Shown: positions 32,781 to 41,275 of the stretch, piece by piece
Numbering within the stretch: the first letter of the stretch is position 1
Layout: the number at the start of each line of letters is the position of its first letter
Origin: Muribaculaceae bacterium
GTDB taxonomy: Bacteria; Bacteroidota; Bacteroidia; Bacteroidales; Muribaculaceae
DNA length: 64,000 nt
Assembly: GCA_023667015.1 (NCBI GenBank)
Contig: JAMPAX010000001.1
Location: 297,443 to 361,442, forward strand
Direction of reading: 5' to 3'
Position numbers and translations under genes: made by a program
Notes under the pieces: model-generated
What the model was told of the DNA's origin: nothing
The model's input: the letters and a program-made list of their open reading frames with translations, nothing else
The model's database searches: none

Positions 32781-35700
32781 TTAGAAAGTGGCTACGACAC
32801 CCAGAGTGAAGGTAACGGGACGCGGATACACGCTGTTGTCGATACCATCGAATACTTCGGGGTCAAGACCTTTGTATTTAGTAATCACGAAGGGGTTCTG
32901 AACGGCACCGAATACACGCAGGCGAAGGTTATCGTTCAGCAGATTGGGCCAGGTATAGCCGAGAGTGATGTTGTCGCAACGAACGAAGCCGGCATTTTCC
33001 AACCAGTAGTCAGACAGGTAAGTATTAGTAGTCTGTCCACCCTGCATATAGAAATCGGTCTTCATAAGGTTGCTCAAGCCATTGCGGAAAGTCTCAGAGA
33101 GAGTAGAGTTTCCGGCCAGAGCGTTGTTGTAGACATAATTGCCGATGGAAGCGCGGAGCTGGAATCCGAGGTCCCAGTTTTTCCAAGTGAACGTATTGTT
33201 CCAGGAAAGAGTGACCTTCGGGTCGCGGCTGTGCTTGATGACGAGGTCGTTGGAGTCGATAGTACCATTACCGTCCTGATCAACGTAAGCACCCTCGATG
33301 GGGTTGCCGGCCTGGTCATAAATCTGTTCGTAGAGCAGATATGAGAAGGCAGGATAGCCTACCTGGTGTACCTGAACAGTATTACCGTTACCGCCGGAGA
33401 TACCGCCGGTCTGTACGTAAGTACCCTCGTTGTTCAGCTTGGTGATTTCATTCTTGTTCCAAGCGGCATTCAGAGTAGATTGCCATGTAAAGTCGCGGGT
33501 ATCGAAAATACGGGCGCCGATAGTAGCCTCCACACCGATATTGCGAAGAGTACCGATATTCTGGTCGAGCATATTGGTAGTGAACGCACCCGGAGTAGCG
33601 GTCACGAAGGAAAGGAGATCCTTAGTGTTGCGCAGATACCAGTCGAGGGCAACAGTCAGACGATTGTTCCACCATCCCATGTCAACACCAACGTTCCAAG
33701 TAGTTGTTTCCTCCCACTTCAGGTTGGAGTTATAACCGTTGGGATAGTAAGTATTAGAGATGACATTGTCGGAAGTAATGCCGAGAGCCGGGTTGAGCAG
33801 ATACTGACCATTCCACATATTGGGATAGAAAGACCCCTGAGTGGATTGAGAGTAAGTAGCCATATAGGGGAACCAGCCGCCCACATCCTGCTGACCGGTG
33901 ACACCCCAGCCCAGACGGAGTTTAAACTCGTTCATATCAGCGCGGAAATTCTCCATAAAGGGCATATTGTTGATTTTCCAGCCGAGGGCTACAGAGGGGA
34001 AGAGACCCCAACGGTTGTCCTTGGAGAAGCGGGAAGTGCCGTCATCACGAAGAGTGAAAGTCAGAAGATAGGTATCCTTGAAGCTATAGTTCAAACGACC
34101 GAAGAAAGATACGAGCATCAGGTTACCGCTGGAGTAGGGGTAAGTGATGTAGGCAGGCTTATTGAGCTGATAGAGCTCGTCGCCGGCCTGGTTGATAACG
34201 TATCCATCGGGAGTAACCTCCTGTGGAGTCAGGACCTCTCCTGTGGGGAGGAAACCTGAAGAGAGCATCAGAGTGCCATTACCACGGTTGTGGTAGTCAA
34301 AGCGCTGCCAGGAATAGCCGGCCATAACATCGAGGTTAGACTCGATAGCATCGAAATTCTTCTTATAGTTAAGGTAGAAATCCAACAGTGTGTTGCGTTT
34401 GAGCTCGTAGTAGTGCTCATAAGTAGCGGCACCATTCTGGAAATTGTTTTTCCAAGCTGTCGGAGAGTTCTGAGCTATTTCAGTCACAGAAGTAGACTTA
34501 GCCACGTCATAACCGAGGTTCAAGTTGGCATGAAGGTCGGGGAGGAAGTGGAAAGCATAGTCAATCTGGATATTACCATTAGAGCGCCACACGTCGGAAT
34601 AATTAGTCTTATCCTTAATCATAGCGAGGGGGTTGAGCGCAGCGTTGACATTAAACTGATGCTTGCCACCATATATAGTGGTGTAGCCATTCCAGAAATA
34701 GGGGAACTGTTCATTGCCGGAAGCGATGTTGCTCATCACGGGCACAGTGGGGTTGAAGCTAACGGCAGAACCGATAGAGCCCGTATCGGCCCAATTGTTG
34801 CGAATATAATAGCCCTTCACGTTAGCATTGATTTTGAGCAAGCCTCCGAAGAACTGAGGAGTCAGATTGAAACCGGCAGTCACACGTTGCATACGGGTAT
34901 CCTTAAGAATACCGGAGTTGGAAGCGTAAGAACCGCTGACACGATAAGGGAGGAAACCGACAGTACCACCTACAGAGAGATTATACTCATGGCTAACAGC
35001 AGTGCGGAGTACCTCATCCTGCCAGTTGGTATCAGCAGTGCCAAGAGCGGCAGCAGCCTCAGAGTCAGCACCCCAGTATTTACGAATCATGTCGGAATAT
35101 TCGGCAGCGCCGAGCACTTCCCAAGTCTTGCGAGGAGTGTTAACACTGACGTTGGCAGAGAAGTTCACCTGCGGGCGACCGCTCTTACCTTTCTTGGTAG
35201 TAATGATGATGACACCATTGGAAGCGCGCGAACCGTAGATGGCGGTAGCGGAAGCATCCTTAAGGATGGTCATCGATTCGATATTGTCCGGAGCAATCAT
35301 AGCCAGAGGGTTGCCCATACCGGAAACGTCACCGGAAGCCAGGGGCACACCATCGAGCACAATAAGCGGGTCATTGTTGGCGTTCAGAGAGGCACCACCA
35401 CGAATACGGATAGTAGCGCTACCCTGAGGAGAGCCGCCCGAAGAAGTTACGACAACACCCGGAGAAGCGCCGGTCAGCAGGTCCTGGGCTGAAGTAGCGA
35501 TATTGGCGTCGACCTCATCGGGAACCACCATCGCCACAGAGCCGGTAGCATCGGCCTTCTTCACAGAGCCGTATCCGATAACAACAGTTTCCTTCAGCAT
35601 CGTGGCATTTTCCTTCAACACGATGTGGAGGGATGTTTGGCCCTTTACAGCCACATCCATTGGATTATAACCCACATAGCTCACCACGAGGGTAGCATTG

Positions 35701-35918
35701 GGATTGACGCTAATCTGGAAATTACCGTCGATATCGGCGGCAGTACCATTGGCGGTACCCTTTTCCATAACAGTCGCGCCAATGAGAGGTTCGCCAAACT
35801 CATCGACTACGTCACCATGGACAGTAATCTTTTGAGCCAAGGCAGGGAAAGCTAAGGCAATGACCATCGCGATGGTCACCCAAAGTTTCCGATTCAGATG
35901 CAAACAAATGTTCTTCAT
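32781..35918 (-). CDS. SusC/RagA-type TonB-dependent receptor
   Basis: A 1045-residue outer-membrane receptor. Order: signal peptide ending in FPALAQ, a carboxypeptidase-D-like regulatory domain (GDVVDEFGEPLIGATVMEKG, about residues 35-110), TonB-box region (KETVVIGYGSVKKADATGSV), plug (SSGGSPQGSATIRIRGGAS; ILKDASATAIYGSRASNGVI), and a 22-strand barrel ending in VTFTLGVVATF. It is first in the operon SusC-D-E-F and imports glycan oligosaccharides with TonB energy. The leader is about 135 bases if the promoter at 36058 is used. No HTCS, SusR or sigma/anti-sigma pair is adjacent. Confidence 0.96.
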   Translation of the reverse strand: MKNICLHLNRKLWVTIAMVIALAFPALAQKITVHGDVVDEFGEPLIGATVMEKGTANGTAADIDGNFQISVNPNATLVVSYVGYNPMDVAVKGQTSLHIVLKENATMLKETVVIGYGSVKKADATGSVAMVVPDEVDANIATSAQDLLTGASPGVVVTSSGGSPQGSATIRIRGGASLNANNDPLIVLDGVPLASGDVSGMGNPLAMIAPDNIESMTILKDASATAIYGSRASNGVIIITTKKGKSGRPQVNFSANVSVNTPRKTWEVLGAAEYSDMIRKYWGADSEAAAALGTADTNWQDEVLRTAVSHEYNLSVGGTVGFLPYRVSGSYASNSGILKDTRMQRVTAGFNLTPQFFGGLLKINANVKGYYIRNNWADTGSIGSAVSFNPTVPVMSNIASGNEQFPYFWNGYTTIYGGKHQFNVNAALNPLAMIKDKTNYSDVWRSNGNIQIDYAFHFLPDLHANLNLGYDVAKSTSVTEIAQNSPTAWKNNFQNGAATYEHYYELKRNTLLDFYLNYKKNFDAIESNLDVMAGYSWQRFDYHNRGNGTLMLSSGFLPTGEVLTPQEVTPDGYVINQAGDELYQLNKPAYITYPYSSGNLMLVSFFGRLNYSFKDTYLLTFTLRDDGTSRFSKDNRWGLFPSVALGWKINNMPFMENFRADMNEFKLRLGWGVTGQQDVGGWFPYMATYSQSTQGSFYPNMWNGQYLLNPALGITSDNVISNTYYPNGYNSNLKWEETTTWNVGVDMGWWNNRLTVALDWYLRNTKDLLSFVTATPGAFTTNMLDQNIGTLRNIGVEATIGARIFDTRDFTWQSTLNAAWNKNEITKLNNEGTYVQTGGISGGNGNTVQVHQVGYPAFSYLLYEQIYDQAGNPIEGAYVDQDGNGTIDSNDLVIKHSRDPKVTLSWNNTFTWKNWDLGFQLRASIGNYVYNNALAGNSTLSETFRNGLSNLMKTDFYMQGGQTTNTYLSDYWLENAGFVRCDNITLGYTWPNLLNDNLRLRVFGAVQNPFVITKYKGLDPEVFDGIDNSVYPRPVTFTLGVVATF

Positions 35919-36031
35919 GCAAGAATGAATTTAGTTCTACATTGGGTTGTTAATTATGTTATTTATCTCTTTTCAGCTTTAAAGGTTTTCGTGTTTTTCT
36001 TATTCGAGCCTTTCATGGTCTGAAGTACACA

Positions 36032-36043
36032 TGTATGCATACA
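36032..36043. promoter_or_regulatory. Perfect palindrome near the susC transcription start
   Basis: TGTATGCATACA is a 12-base perfect palindrome about 10-20 bases downstream of the predicted susC start site, in position to act as an operator. The protein that would bind it is unknown. Confidence 0.4.
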
Positions 36044-36057
36044 GCAAATCCAATATG

Positions 36058-36090
36058 CAAAAGTAAACAATTTTTTTATTTTTTTTACAA
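36058..36090 (-). promoter_or_regulatory. Candidate susC promoter
   Basis: On the minus strand TACTTTTG (36065-36058) is a good -7 element; the nearest upstream TTG (36090-36088) is 22 bases away, slightly outside the usual spacing. Confidence 0.55.
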
Positions 36091-36495
36091 TTGCAACATG
36101 ATTTTAACACTCAAAGTATGATTTTTTATTTCAATACCCGAAATTTCTATCCACATCAAACGATTATGAGATTTGTTCTTTTGTAATGTCTGTTTTTGTA
36201 TTTATTTAACTTTTATGCATTAATATTTGCATAATGATTTACGTTTCTATATCAACAAGACCTAAATCACGAAGAATCACTAACAAAATGATTCAACCGA
36301 TTTCAGGCTTGTGACGAACTACTAACATGAGACGTTTTTTCATTCTTTGCTAATTTCATAAACTTTCTACAAACACTTTTCATGACTTGGACATGCCTTT
36401 AATCTTATGCCGACAATGCATGAAATTCACGAATTGTCTAAATTTTGGGTTATATACATTAGTAATTTCTATCTATCTGTCTTAACGGACAGCAA

Positions 36496-36525
36496 AAAGC
36501 CGACTGTCGGGAGACAGACGGCTTT
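36496..36525 (-). terminator. Terminator of the ribH transcript
   Basis: AAAGCCG-A-CTGTC pairs with GACAG-A-CGGCTTT around GGGA with one A-A mismatch, followed on the minus strand by TTTTTG. Confidence 0.85.
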
Positions 36526-36586
36526 CTTATTTTAAGCTATAGCCGAATTGGTTGGTTTGCGAGCCGGAAACTCGCCGTCCCCGGTT

Positions 36587-37132
36587 TTACCAATCCACGT
36601 TGTTGTTTCGCAGATCTTCGGCAAATTCCGCTGAATACTTTTTCTTCATGTCAATATGTAAATTGGACATTGATATGGCAGCTGCGGCTGCTTCGCTCCC
36701 TTTATTGCCCAATTTCCCTCCGGCTCGATCCAGTGCTTGCTGAAGATTATTTACGGTAAGCACTCCGAAGATGACGGGGGTATCCCCCTTCGCATTAATT
36801 TCTGCTATGCCCGTGGCGGTATGTTGACAGACGTAGTCAAAGTGAGGAGTATCGCCACGAATGACACACCCCAACACTATTACCGCATTATAGTTATGTA
36901 TGACCACTGAAGCAGCAGCGTTGACTAGCTCTACTGTCCCCGGAACGCTATACAGCGTAATTTTATCCGGAATGACACCGGCATCCAAGAGCGTCTCCTT
37001 TGCGCCATCGCGCAGAGCATCGGTCACTATAGGATTCCATTCTGCTGTTATGATGCAGCATGTGAATTCCTCCGGATTGTAGGGGCGAGGTAGTTCCTTT
37101 TTCTCGCCATTGGTATTTAATATTGTAGACAT
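36587..37132 (-). CDS. ribH: 6,7-Dimethyl-8-ribityllumazine synthase
   Basis: Penultimate enzyme of riboflavin synthesis, forming a large icosahedral or pentameric assembly. The 181-residue product has AEWNPIVTDALRDGA, the VPGTVELVNAAASV loop, VLGCVIRGDTPHFDYVCQ with the catalytic His, and GVLTVNNLQQALDRAGG. RibF, the next step in flavin metabolism, is also in this run at 41276. It follows the TPR gene by two bases. Confidence 0.95.
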   Translation of the reverse strand: MSTILNTNGEKKELPRPYNPEEFTCCIITAEWNPIVTDALRDGAKETLLDAGVIPDKITLYSVPGTVELVNAAASVVIHNYNAVIVLGCVIRGDTPHFDYVCQHTATGIAEINAKGDTPVIFGVLTVNNLQQALDRAGGKLGNKGSEAAAAAISMSNLHIDMKKKYSAEFAEDLRNNNVDW

Positions 37133-37134
37133 TC

Positions 37135-37986
37135 TTATTCAGCTTTCGTTTCTTTCTTGCGTCGGGGATGGGTCAGAGTATGCAAGAAGTGTTTCCATTT
37201 TGATTCCTTTTCCGTCTCGGAGCCGAGAATCTCAGTGAGTGCGAGTATCTCCTCCTCGAGTTCGATGGTTTCCAGAGCAATAGCATGCGGCAGGATAGCG
37301 GTGAGCAGTCTCTTGGCACGAGGACGCATTGCCCCCACCCTCATCATAATCTCTGCCATTTCTATTGTCATCTTAACCTCCTTGCGTGTGACCCTGCCGG
37401 CACGCTTCTTGGAAATTTTGATAGCCTCAGCAATAAATTTCATAGCAGCGCGATAGTCGCCGGAAGATGCAAGTAGCTGACCGACACGACGCAACGACTC
37501 CACGAGCTTATCGGTAGCAGCAGTGACACCGGAGTTGACCTTCTCGTAGAGCTGTTCGGCATTGATTTGCTGTTTTACGAGCATATCCATAGCCTTCTTG
37601 CGGGAGCGAAGAATGCGAGTAGAGAGTTCCATGGCGAGCACATGGAACTGGCCGAAGCGTTCAGAGTCACTTTTCACGAGAGGGGCGAGCACCTTGAAGA
37701 GAGTGTCGAGTTCCTTTTCGCTCTGTTTGTAGTCTTTGAGGGCGAAATGTATCTCACTGAGATCGAACAGAAGAGCCACGAGCAAAGCACGAAACTCTGT
37801 ATTCTCAAAGTCGGAGAAATCACGTAGAGTCTTCATGGCAGAGACGGTACGTTCCAGAGCATCGACGTATCGTTTAGCCTCTATCATCTCATGGGCTGTC
37901 TGCCGAGCGGCTATGGCATCTGTGAGAATAAGGAGGTCAGGGTTCTTCTTGTCGAATTTTTCAAGATTGACGTTAATGTCTATCAT
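37135..37986 (-). CDS. Helical TPR-like protein, unknown function
   Basis: A 283-residue, almost wholly helical soluble protein without signal peptide or membrane segment. Repeating A-x-E-x-L-x-x-L-type helix pairs suggest tetratricopeptide repeats (AHEMIEAKRYVDALERTV, ALKDYKQSEKELDTL, SSGDYRAAMKFIAEAIKIS). It ends in a basic tail (HPRRKKETKAE). It lies between the SIS isomerase gene and ribH, two bases from ribH, so it is co-expressed with riboflavin synthesis. A scaffold role is plausible; no catalytic motif is seen. Confidence 0.75.
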   Translation of the reverse strand: MIDINVNLEKFDKKNPDLLILTDAIAARQTAHEMIEAKRYVDALERTVSAMKTLRDFSDFENTEFRALLVALLFDLSEIHFALKDYKQSEKELDTLFKVLAPLVKSDSERFGQFHVLAMELSTRILRSRKKAMDMLVKQQINAEQLYEKVNSGVTAATDKLVESLRRVGQLLASSGDYRAAMKFIAEAIKISKKRAGRVTRKEVKMTIEMAEIMMRVGAMRPRAKRLLTAILPHAIALETIELEEEILALTEILGSETEKESKWKHFLHTLTHPRRKKETKAE

Positions 37987-38057
37987 AACTTTAAAAGATT
38001 TTTCATGTATACTTTCGCAAGCTGTCGCCTACGAAATTTTGGAGATTAGGGGGATTG

Positions 38058-38666
38058 TTACTTTACGGCTCCCGACTTTTTACCCAGATAGCCTCCATGG
38101 TGGCGCTTGGCATAGTCCTCGCGCTTGAAGTCGATAGCCTTCATCGTAGATACTACGAGAATATCGCCTATGACGGTCATCTGGGTGGTAGAGGTTGTGG
38201 GTGTCAGTCCTAAGGGGCACACTTCCGGTGCGCCTCCGGTGTGGAGGGTTACGTCGGCAATGTCGGCCAATGGGGAGTTGATATCACCTGTTATAACAAT
38301 AATTGAGAGTGAGGGGTTCAGTGCGCGGGCAAGATCAACGAGCTCTAAGATCTCGCGAGTCTTTCCGGAATTGCTCAACAGGAGCATAGCATCGTTTGGC
38401 TGAAGGATTCCCAAGTCGCCATGTTGAGCCTCAGAAGGATGGAGATATACTGAGGGAGTGCCTGTAGAGCAGAAAGTTGTAGCAATATTCATAGCTATCT
38501 GGCCGGCCTTTCCCATTCCGGAGGTGACAAGTTTTCCGCCACGTCGGGCCACACGCTCAACGATAATATCTACGGCTCTCTGATAGCCGTCGCTCACGGG
38601 TATCTGTCGGATAGCGCGAGATTCGGCCTCCAAGATAGAGTTCATGAGTTGTTTTATATCTGTCAT
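38058..38666 (-). CDS. SIS-domain sugar-phosphate isomerase (KdsD-like, no CBS domains)
   Basis: A 202-residue sugar-isomerase (SIS) protein. The sequence GGKLVTSGMGKAGQIAMNIATTFCSTGTPSVYLHPSEAQHGDLGIL and LLLSNSGKTREILEL is that of arabinose-5-phosphate isomerases (KdsD/KpsF), which supply Kdo for LPS. Those enzymes normally carry two C-terminal CBS domains and are about 320 residues; this protein ends after the SIS fold. It may be a catalytic single-domain isomerase or another phosphosugar enzyme. The ATG at 38666 is preferred to a TTG at 38672. It is followed by the TPR and ribH genes on the same strand. Confidence 0.87.
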   Translation of the reverse strand: MTDIKQLMNSILEAESRAIRQIPVSDGYQRAVDIIVERVARRGGKLVTSGMGKAGQIAMNIATTFCSTGTPSVYLHPSEAQHGDLGILQPNDAMLLLSNSGKTREILELVDLARALNPSLSIIVITGDINSPLADIADVTLHTGGAPEVCPLGLTPTTSTTQMTVIGDILVVSTMKAIDFKREDYAKRHHGGYLGKKSGAVK

Positions 38667-38683
38667 AGTCAAGTTGTTTCAGA

Positions 38684-39133
38684 TTACTTCCCGATTGTAT
38701 CGCCCTCAAAGGCAGTAATATCGCTGCGCCACTGCTCAGAGACCTCCTCCGTGGTATGGGTATCGGGGTTGTAACATACCATAACAGTCTCGCACACAGA
38801 ATGGATAACATCCTTGTCGTCAACAAGGATTTGCTGTAGTGTAAACGACTTGTGGCCGATGTGGGTGCAGCGAGTCATCACTCGGATTTTGTCGCCATAT
38901 TTAATTTCCTTGATAAAAGCGCAATCGATGTTAACGATAATAGTATCTACTCGTTGCCAGTTGACGTGGCCTGTACGAACGGCACCCATCCAGCGGGCCT
39001 TACCTAAGTCATAGATTGAGAGATAGACGGTATTATTGACATGTCCGAGGATATCGATGTCATTAAATCTCAACTGCACATCCTCCCTGTGGCGAAAGAG
39101 GCTGAGGGAGGGTAGTTCTATAGGAGCTTTCAT
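38684..39133 (-). CDS. 4-Hydroxybenzoyl-CoA thioesterase-type (hotdog) acyl-CoA thioesterase
   Basis: A 149-residue single hotdog domain. FNDIDILGHVNNTVYLSIYDLGKARWM carries the catalytic Asp and the D-x-x-GHVNNxxYL signature of the YbgC/4HBT family. Substrate may be short or medium acyl-CoA or acyl-ACP. It overlaps the DUF721 gene start-to-stop by four bases and precedes the SIS gene by 17. Confidence 0.9.
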   Translation of the reverse strand: MKAPIELPSLSLFRHREDVQLRFNDIDILGHVNNTVYLSIYDLGKARWMGAVRTGHVNWQRVDTIIVNIDCAFIKEIKYGDKIRVMTRCTHIGHKSFTLQQILVDDKDVIHSVCETVMVCYNPDTHTTEEVSEQWRSDITAFEGDTIGK

Positions 39134-39426
39134 AGTGCACAGAATCTTATGTCGGTTATGATTTCACGATGCATGAGGGTATTGATAGCCTTCACGAGTT
39201 CAGAGCGACATTGTGTAAATTCCTGACGCAGAGCGGCCGATTGAAGCCGAACAGTCATGACTCCCTTATGCACGGTAGGCATCGGGCTACGGCGGGCATG
39301 AGCCTCGCCGATAACGATAGCCCAGCATCTGGCGGCTTCGATTTCATCCAGGCGGTCTGTCATCTCACATTCCTGGATTGTCTGTCGGAGCACGTCGCCA
39401 AATTGTAGTGTCTGAACGCGTTTCAT
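39130..39426 (-). CDS. DUF721 (DciA-like) protein
   Basis: A 98-residue protein of the DUF721 family: ARCWAIVIGEAHARRSPMPTVHKGVMTVRLQSAALRQEFTQCRSELVKAIN matches the KH-like core seen in DciA, a replicative-helicase loader. Its place next to recF, usual in many bacteria, supports a DNA replication link. The four-base overlap with the thioesterase gene indicates coupling. Confidence 0.88.
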   Translation of the reverse strand: MKRVQTLQFGDVLRQTIQECEMTDRLDEIEAARCWAIVIGEAHARRSPMPTVHKGVMTVRLQSAALRQEFTQCRSELVKAINTLMHREIITDIRFCAL

Positions 39427-39452
39427 GCAGTACGTATATTTTATTCTACATT

Positions 39453-40553
39453 TTATTCCAATATTCGGAACTGACCATTATCTGCACCAAACAGACGTCT
39501 GTCTCCTTCGATGAAGGAGAGGATTTCGTCGAGGTGCTGACGGTTGGTGTCAGTAATGAAGATTTGACGGAAATTGTCGGCGGAGCTTACGAGTTGCATT
39601 ATTCTGCCGACACGTCCCGAATCGAGCTTGTCGAAGATATCATCGAGGAGCAACAGCGGCGTCATCCCCCCTGTTTCTTTCAAGAAGTCGAAGATTGCAA
39701 GGCGCAAAGCGAGCACAAAGGTCTTCACCTGACCCTGACTACCCAGTCGGCGCATACTGTAGCCATCGAGCGACATGTACAGGTCGTCGCGATGGATCCC
39801 TTGGGAGGTGTATCCCAAGGCAGTATCCTTACCTCTGGAGCGGGCGAGGACATCGTGGAGAGTAGTATCATTGACCACCGACTTATAACTCAGCGAAGCC
39901 ACCTCATTGTCACCGGCTATCAGAGAATAATATTTGCCGGCCACCGGAGCAATCCGCTCTACCCACCGGCGACGGGCACTGCTGACAATTTCGGCCGACT
40001 CTTCCATACCGGTCTCTACCGACTCGTAGAGAATAGGGTCACGCATACCGGCGCGAAGCATCCTATTGCGCGACTCCAAAGAACGGTTATAGCGCACCAG
40101 AGCATTGAGATAAGCCGGATTAGACTGTGAGATAACCATATCGGTCAGTCGACGTCGTTCCTCGCCGGAACCGCTGACGAGTTCCGAATCGCGGGGAGTA
40201 ACACTGACAATCGGGAAGGCACCGATATGTCGCGACAAGCGATCGTATTCCTTACCATTGCGCTTCAGCGACTTACCCTTCCCTCGAACTATGCCGATGC
40301 GAACATTCTCATCTGAGCCGTTGTCGGCCACAAAGTCGCCGCGAACGCTCATCAGATCCGTGCCATGACGTAGCAGTGCACTTTCCGGAATTGAGCTCAT
40401 CGGGCGTGCCAGACACAGGAAATGGATAGCCTCGAGCAGATTACTCTTACCCATACCATTATCGCCAAGGATACAGTTGACACCGGCCGGAAACTCCAGA
40501 GAGGTTTCAGCTATGTTCTTAAAATTGATTATCTCGATATTACGAAGTACCAC
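39453..40553 (-). CDS. recF: DNA replication and repair protein RecF
   Basis: Loads RecA at gaps with RecO and RecR. The 366-residue SMC-like ATPase has Walker A GDNGMGKSNLLEAI (about residue 30), the ABC signature-like LGSQGQVKTFVLALRLA (about 275), and Walker B PLLLLDDIFDKLD (about 300), then FITDTNRQHLD. It starts with GTG at 40553; no suitable ATG exists nearby. It is 27 bases upstream of the DUF721 gene and 14 downstream of upp. Confidence 0.95.
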   Translation of the reverse strand: MVLRNIEIINFKNIAETSLEFPAGVNCILGDNGMGKSNLLEAIHFLCLARPMSSIPESALLRHGTDLMSVRGDFVADNGSDENVRIGIVRGKGKSLKRNGKEYDRLSRHIGAFPIVSVTPRDSELVSGSGEERRRLTDMVISQSNPAYLNALVRYNRSLESRNRMLRAGMRDPILYESVETGMEESAEIVSSARRRWVERIAPVAGKYYSLIAGDNEVASLSYKSVVNDTTLHDVLARSRGKDTALGYTSQGIHRDDLYMSLDGYSMRRLGSQGQVKTFVLALRLAIFDFLKETGGMTPLLLLDDIFDKLDSGRVGRIMQLVSSADNFRQIFITDTNRQHLDEILSFIEGDRRLFGADNGQFRILE

Positions 40554-40566
40554 CTTATACTATCCT

Positions 40567-41238
40567 CTACTTATCCTCCTTTTGGCCATATGCCAGGTCG
40601 CCGGCATCTCCGAGACCGGGGACAATATACGAATGGGAGTTGACCTCCTCATCTATGGCACCAATCCAGAGAGTAGTTCGATCTTCAGGGAAATGCTCCT
40701 TGACATACTCTACACTCTGTCGGGAAGCAATGACAGAAGCCACATGAATATGTGCCGGAGTGCCCTTGGTTAGCAATGCCCTATAGGCCAGTTCCATAGA
40801 AGAGCCGGTAGCGAGCATCGGGTCAACCAGAACAAGCGTTTTCCCTTCAATGCTTGGAGAAGCAAGGTATTCTACCAGGACATCGAAGCTGTCTCCCTTT
40901 TCGCGATAGCGGCGATAGGCACTGACAAAGGCATTTTCCGCATGGTCGAAATAGGATAGGAATCCATGATGGAACGGCAGTCCGGCACGCAGAATCGTGG
41001 CCAGCACTACCTTGTCGGCAGGTTGCTGACACTTTGCGATTCCCAGAGGCGTTTCCGCATCTACATCCTCATAATTAAGGCGCTTGGAAATTTCATATGC
41101 CATTATTTGACCTATACGGTCGAGATTCTCACGAAAGCGCAGAGGATCTTTCTGGATCTTCACATCGCGAAGCTCCAGCATATAGCGGCTCACCAGGCTT
41201 GGAGTATCCGCAAAGTTGATTACTTCTATTTGATTCAT
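40567..41238 (-). CDS. upp: Uracil phosphoribosyltransferase
   Basis: Salvages uracil to UMP with PRPP. The 223-residue product has the PRPP loop LVLVDPMLATGSSMELAYRAL, the early LRAGLPFHHGFLSYF, and the uracil-binding C-terminal SYIVPGLGDAGDLAYG. These three blocks are diagnostic. Spacing to recF is 13 bases. Confidence 0.95.
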   Translation of the reverse strand: MNQIEVINFADTPSLVSRYMLELRDVKIQKDPLRFRENLDRIGQIMAYEISKRLNYEDVDAETPLGIAKCQQPADKVVLATILRAGLPFHHGFLSYFDHAENAFVSAYRRYREKGDSFDVLVEYLASPSIEGKTLVLVDPMLATGSSMELAYRALLTKGTPAHIHVASVIASRQSVEYVKEHFPEDRTTLWIGAIDEEVNSHSYIVPGLGDAGDLAYGQKEDK

Positions 41239-41275
41239 GGTCGCATATATTTATCGTTAAACGCTAAACGCTCAG

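Larger units (their letters stand above)
35919..36586. other. SusC upstream region, AT-rich, no gene
   Basis: About 670 bases without supported coding capacity. It includes the susC leader, its candidate promoter, a perfect TGTATGCATACA palindrome, a long A+T-rich stretch and, near ribH, a terminator. No clear binding site for a known regulator is recognised. Confidence 0.7.

Noticed and set aside
34290-35492. Plus-strand frame of 400 codons opposite susC
   Set aside because: Antisense shadow of the TonB-dependent receptor gene.
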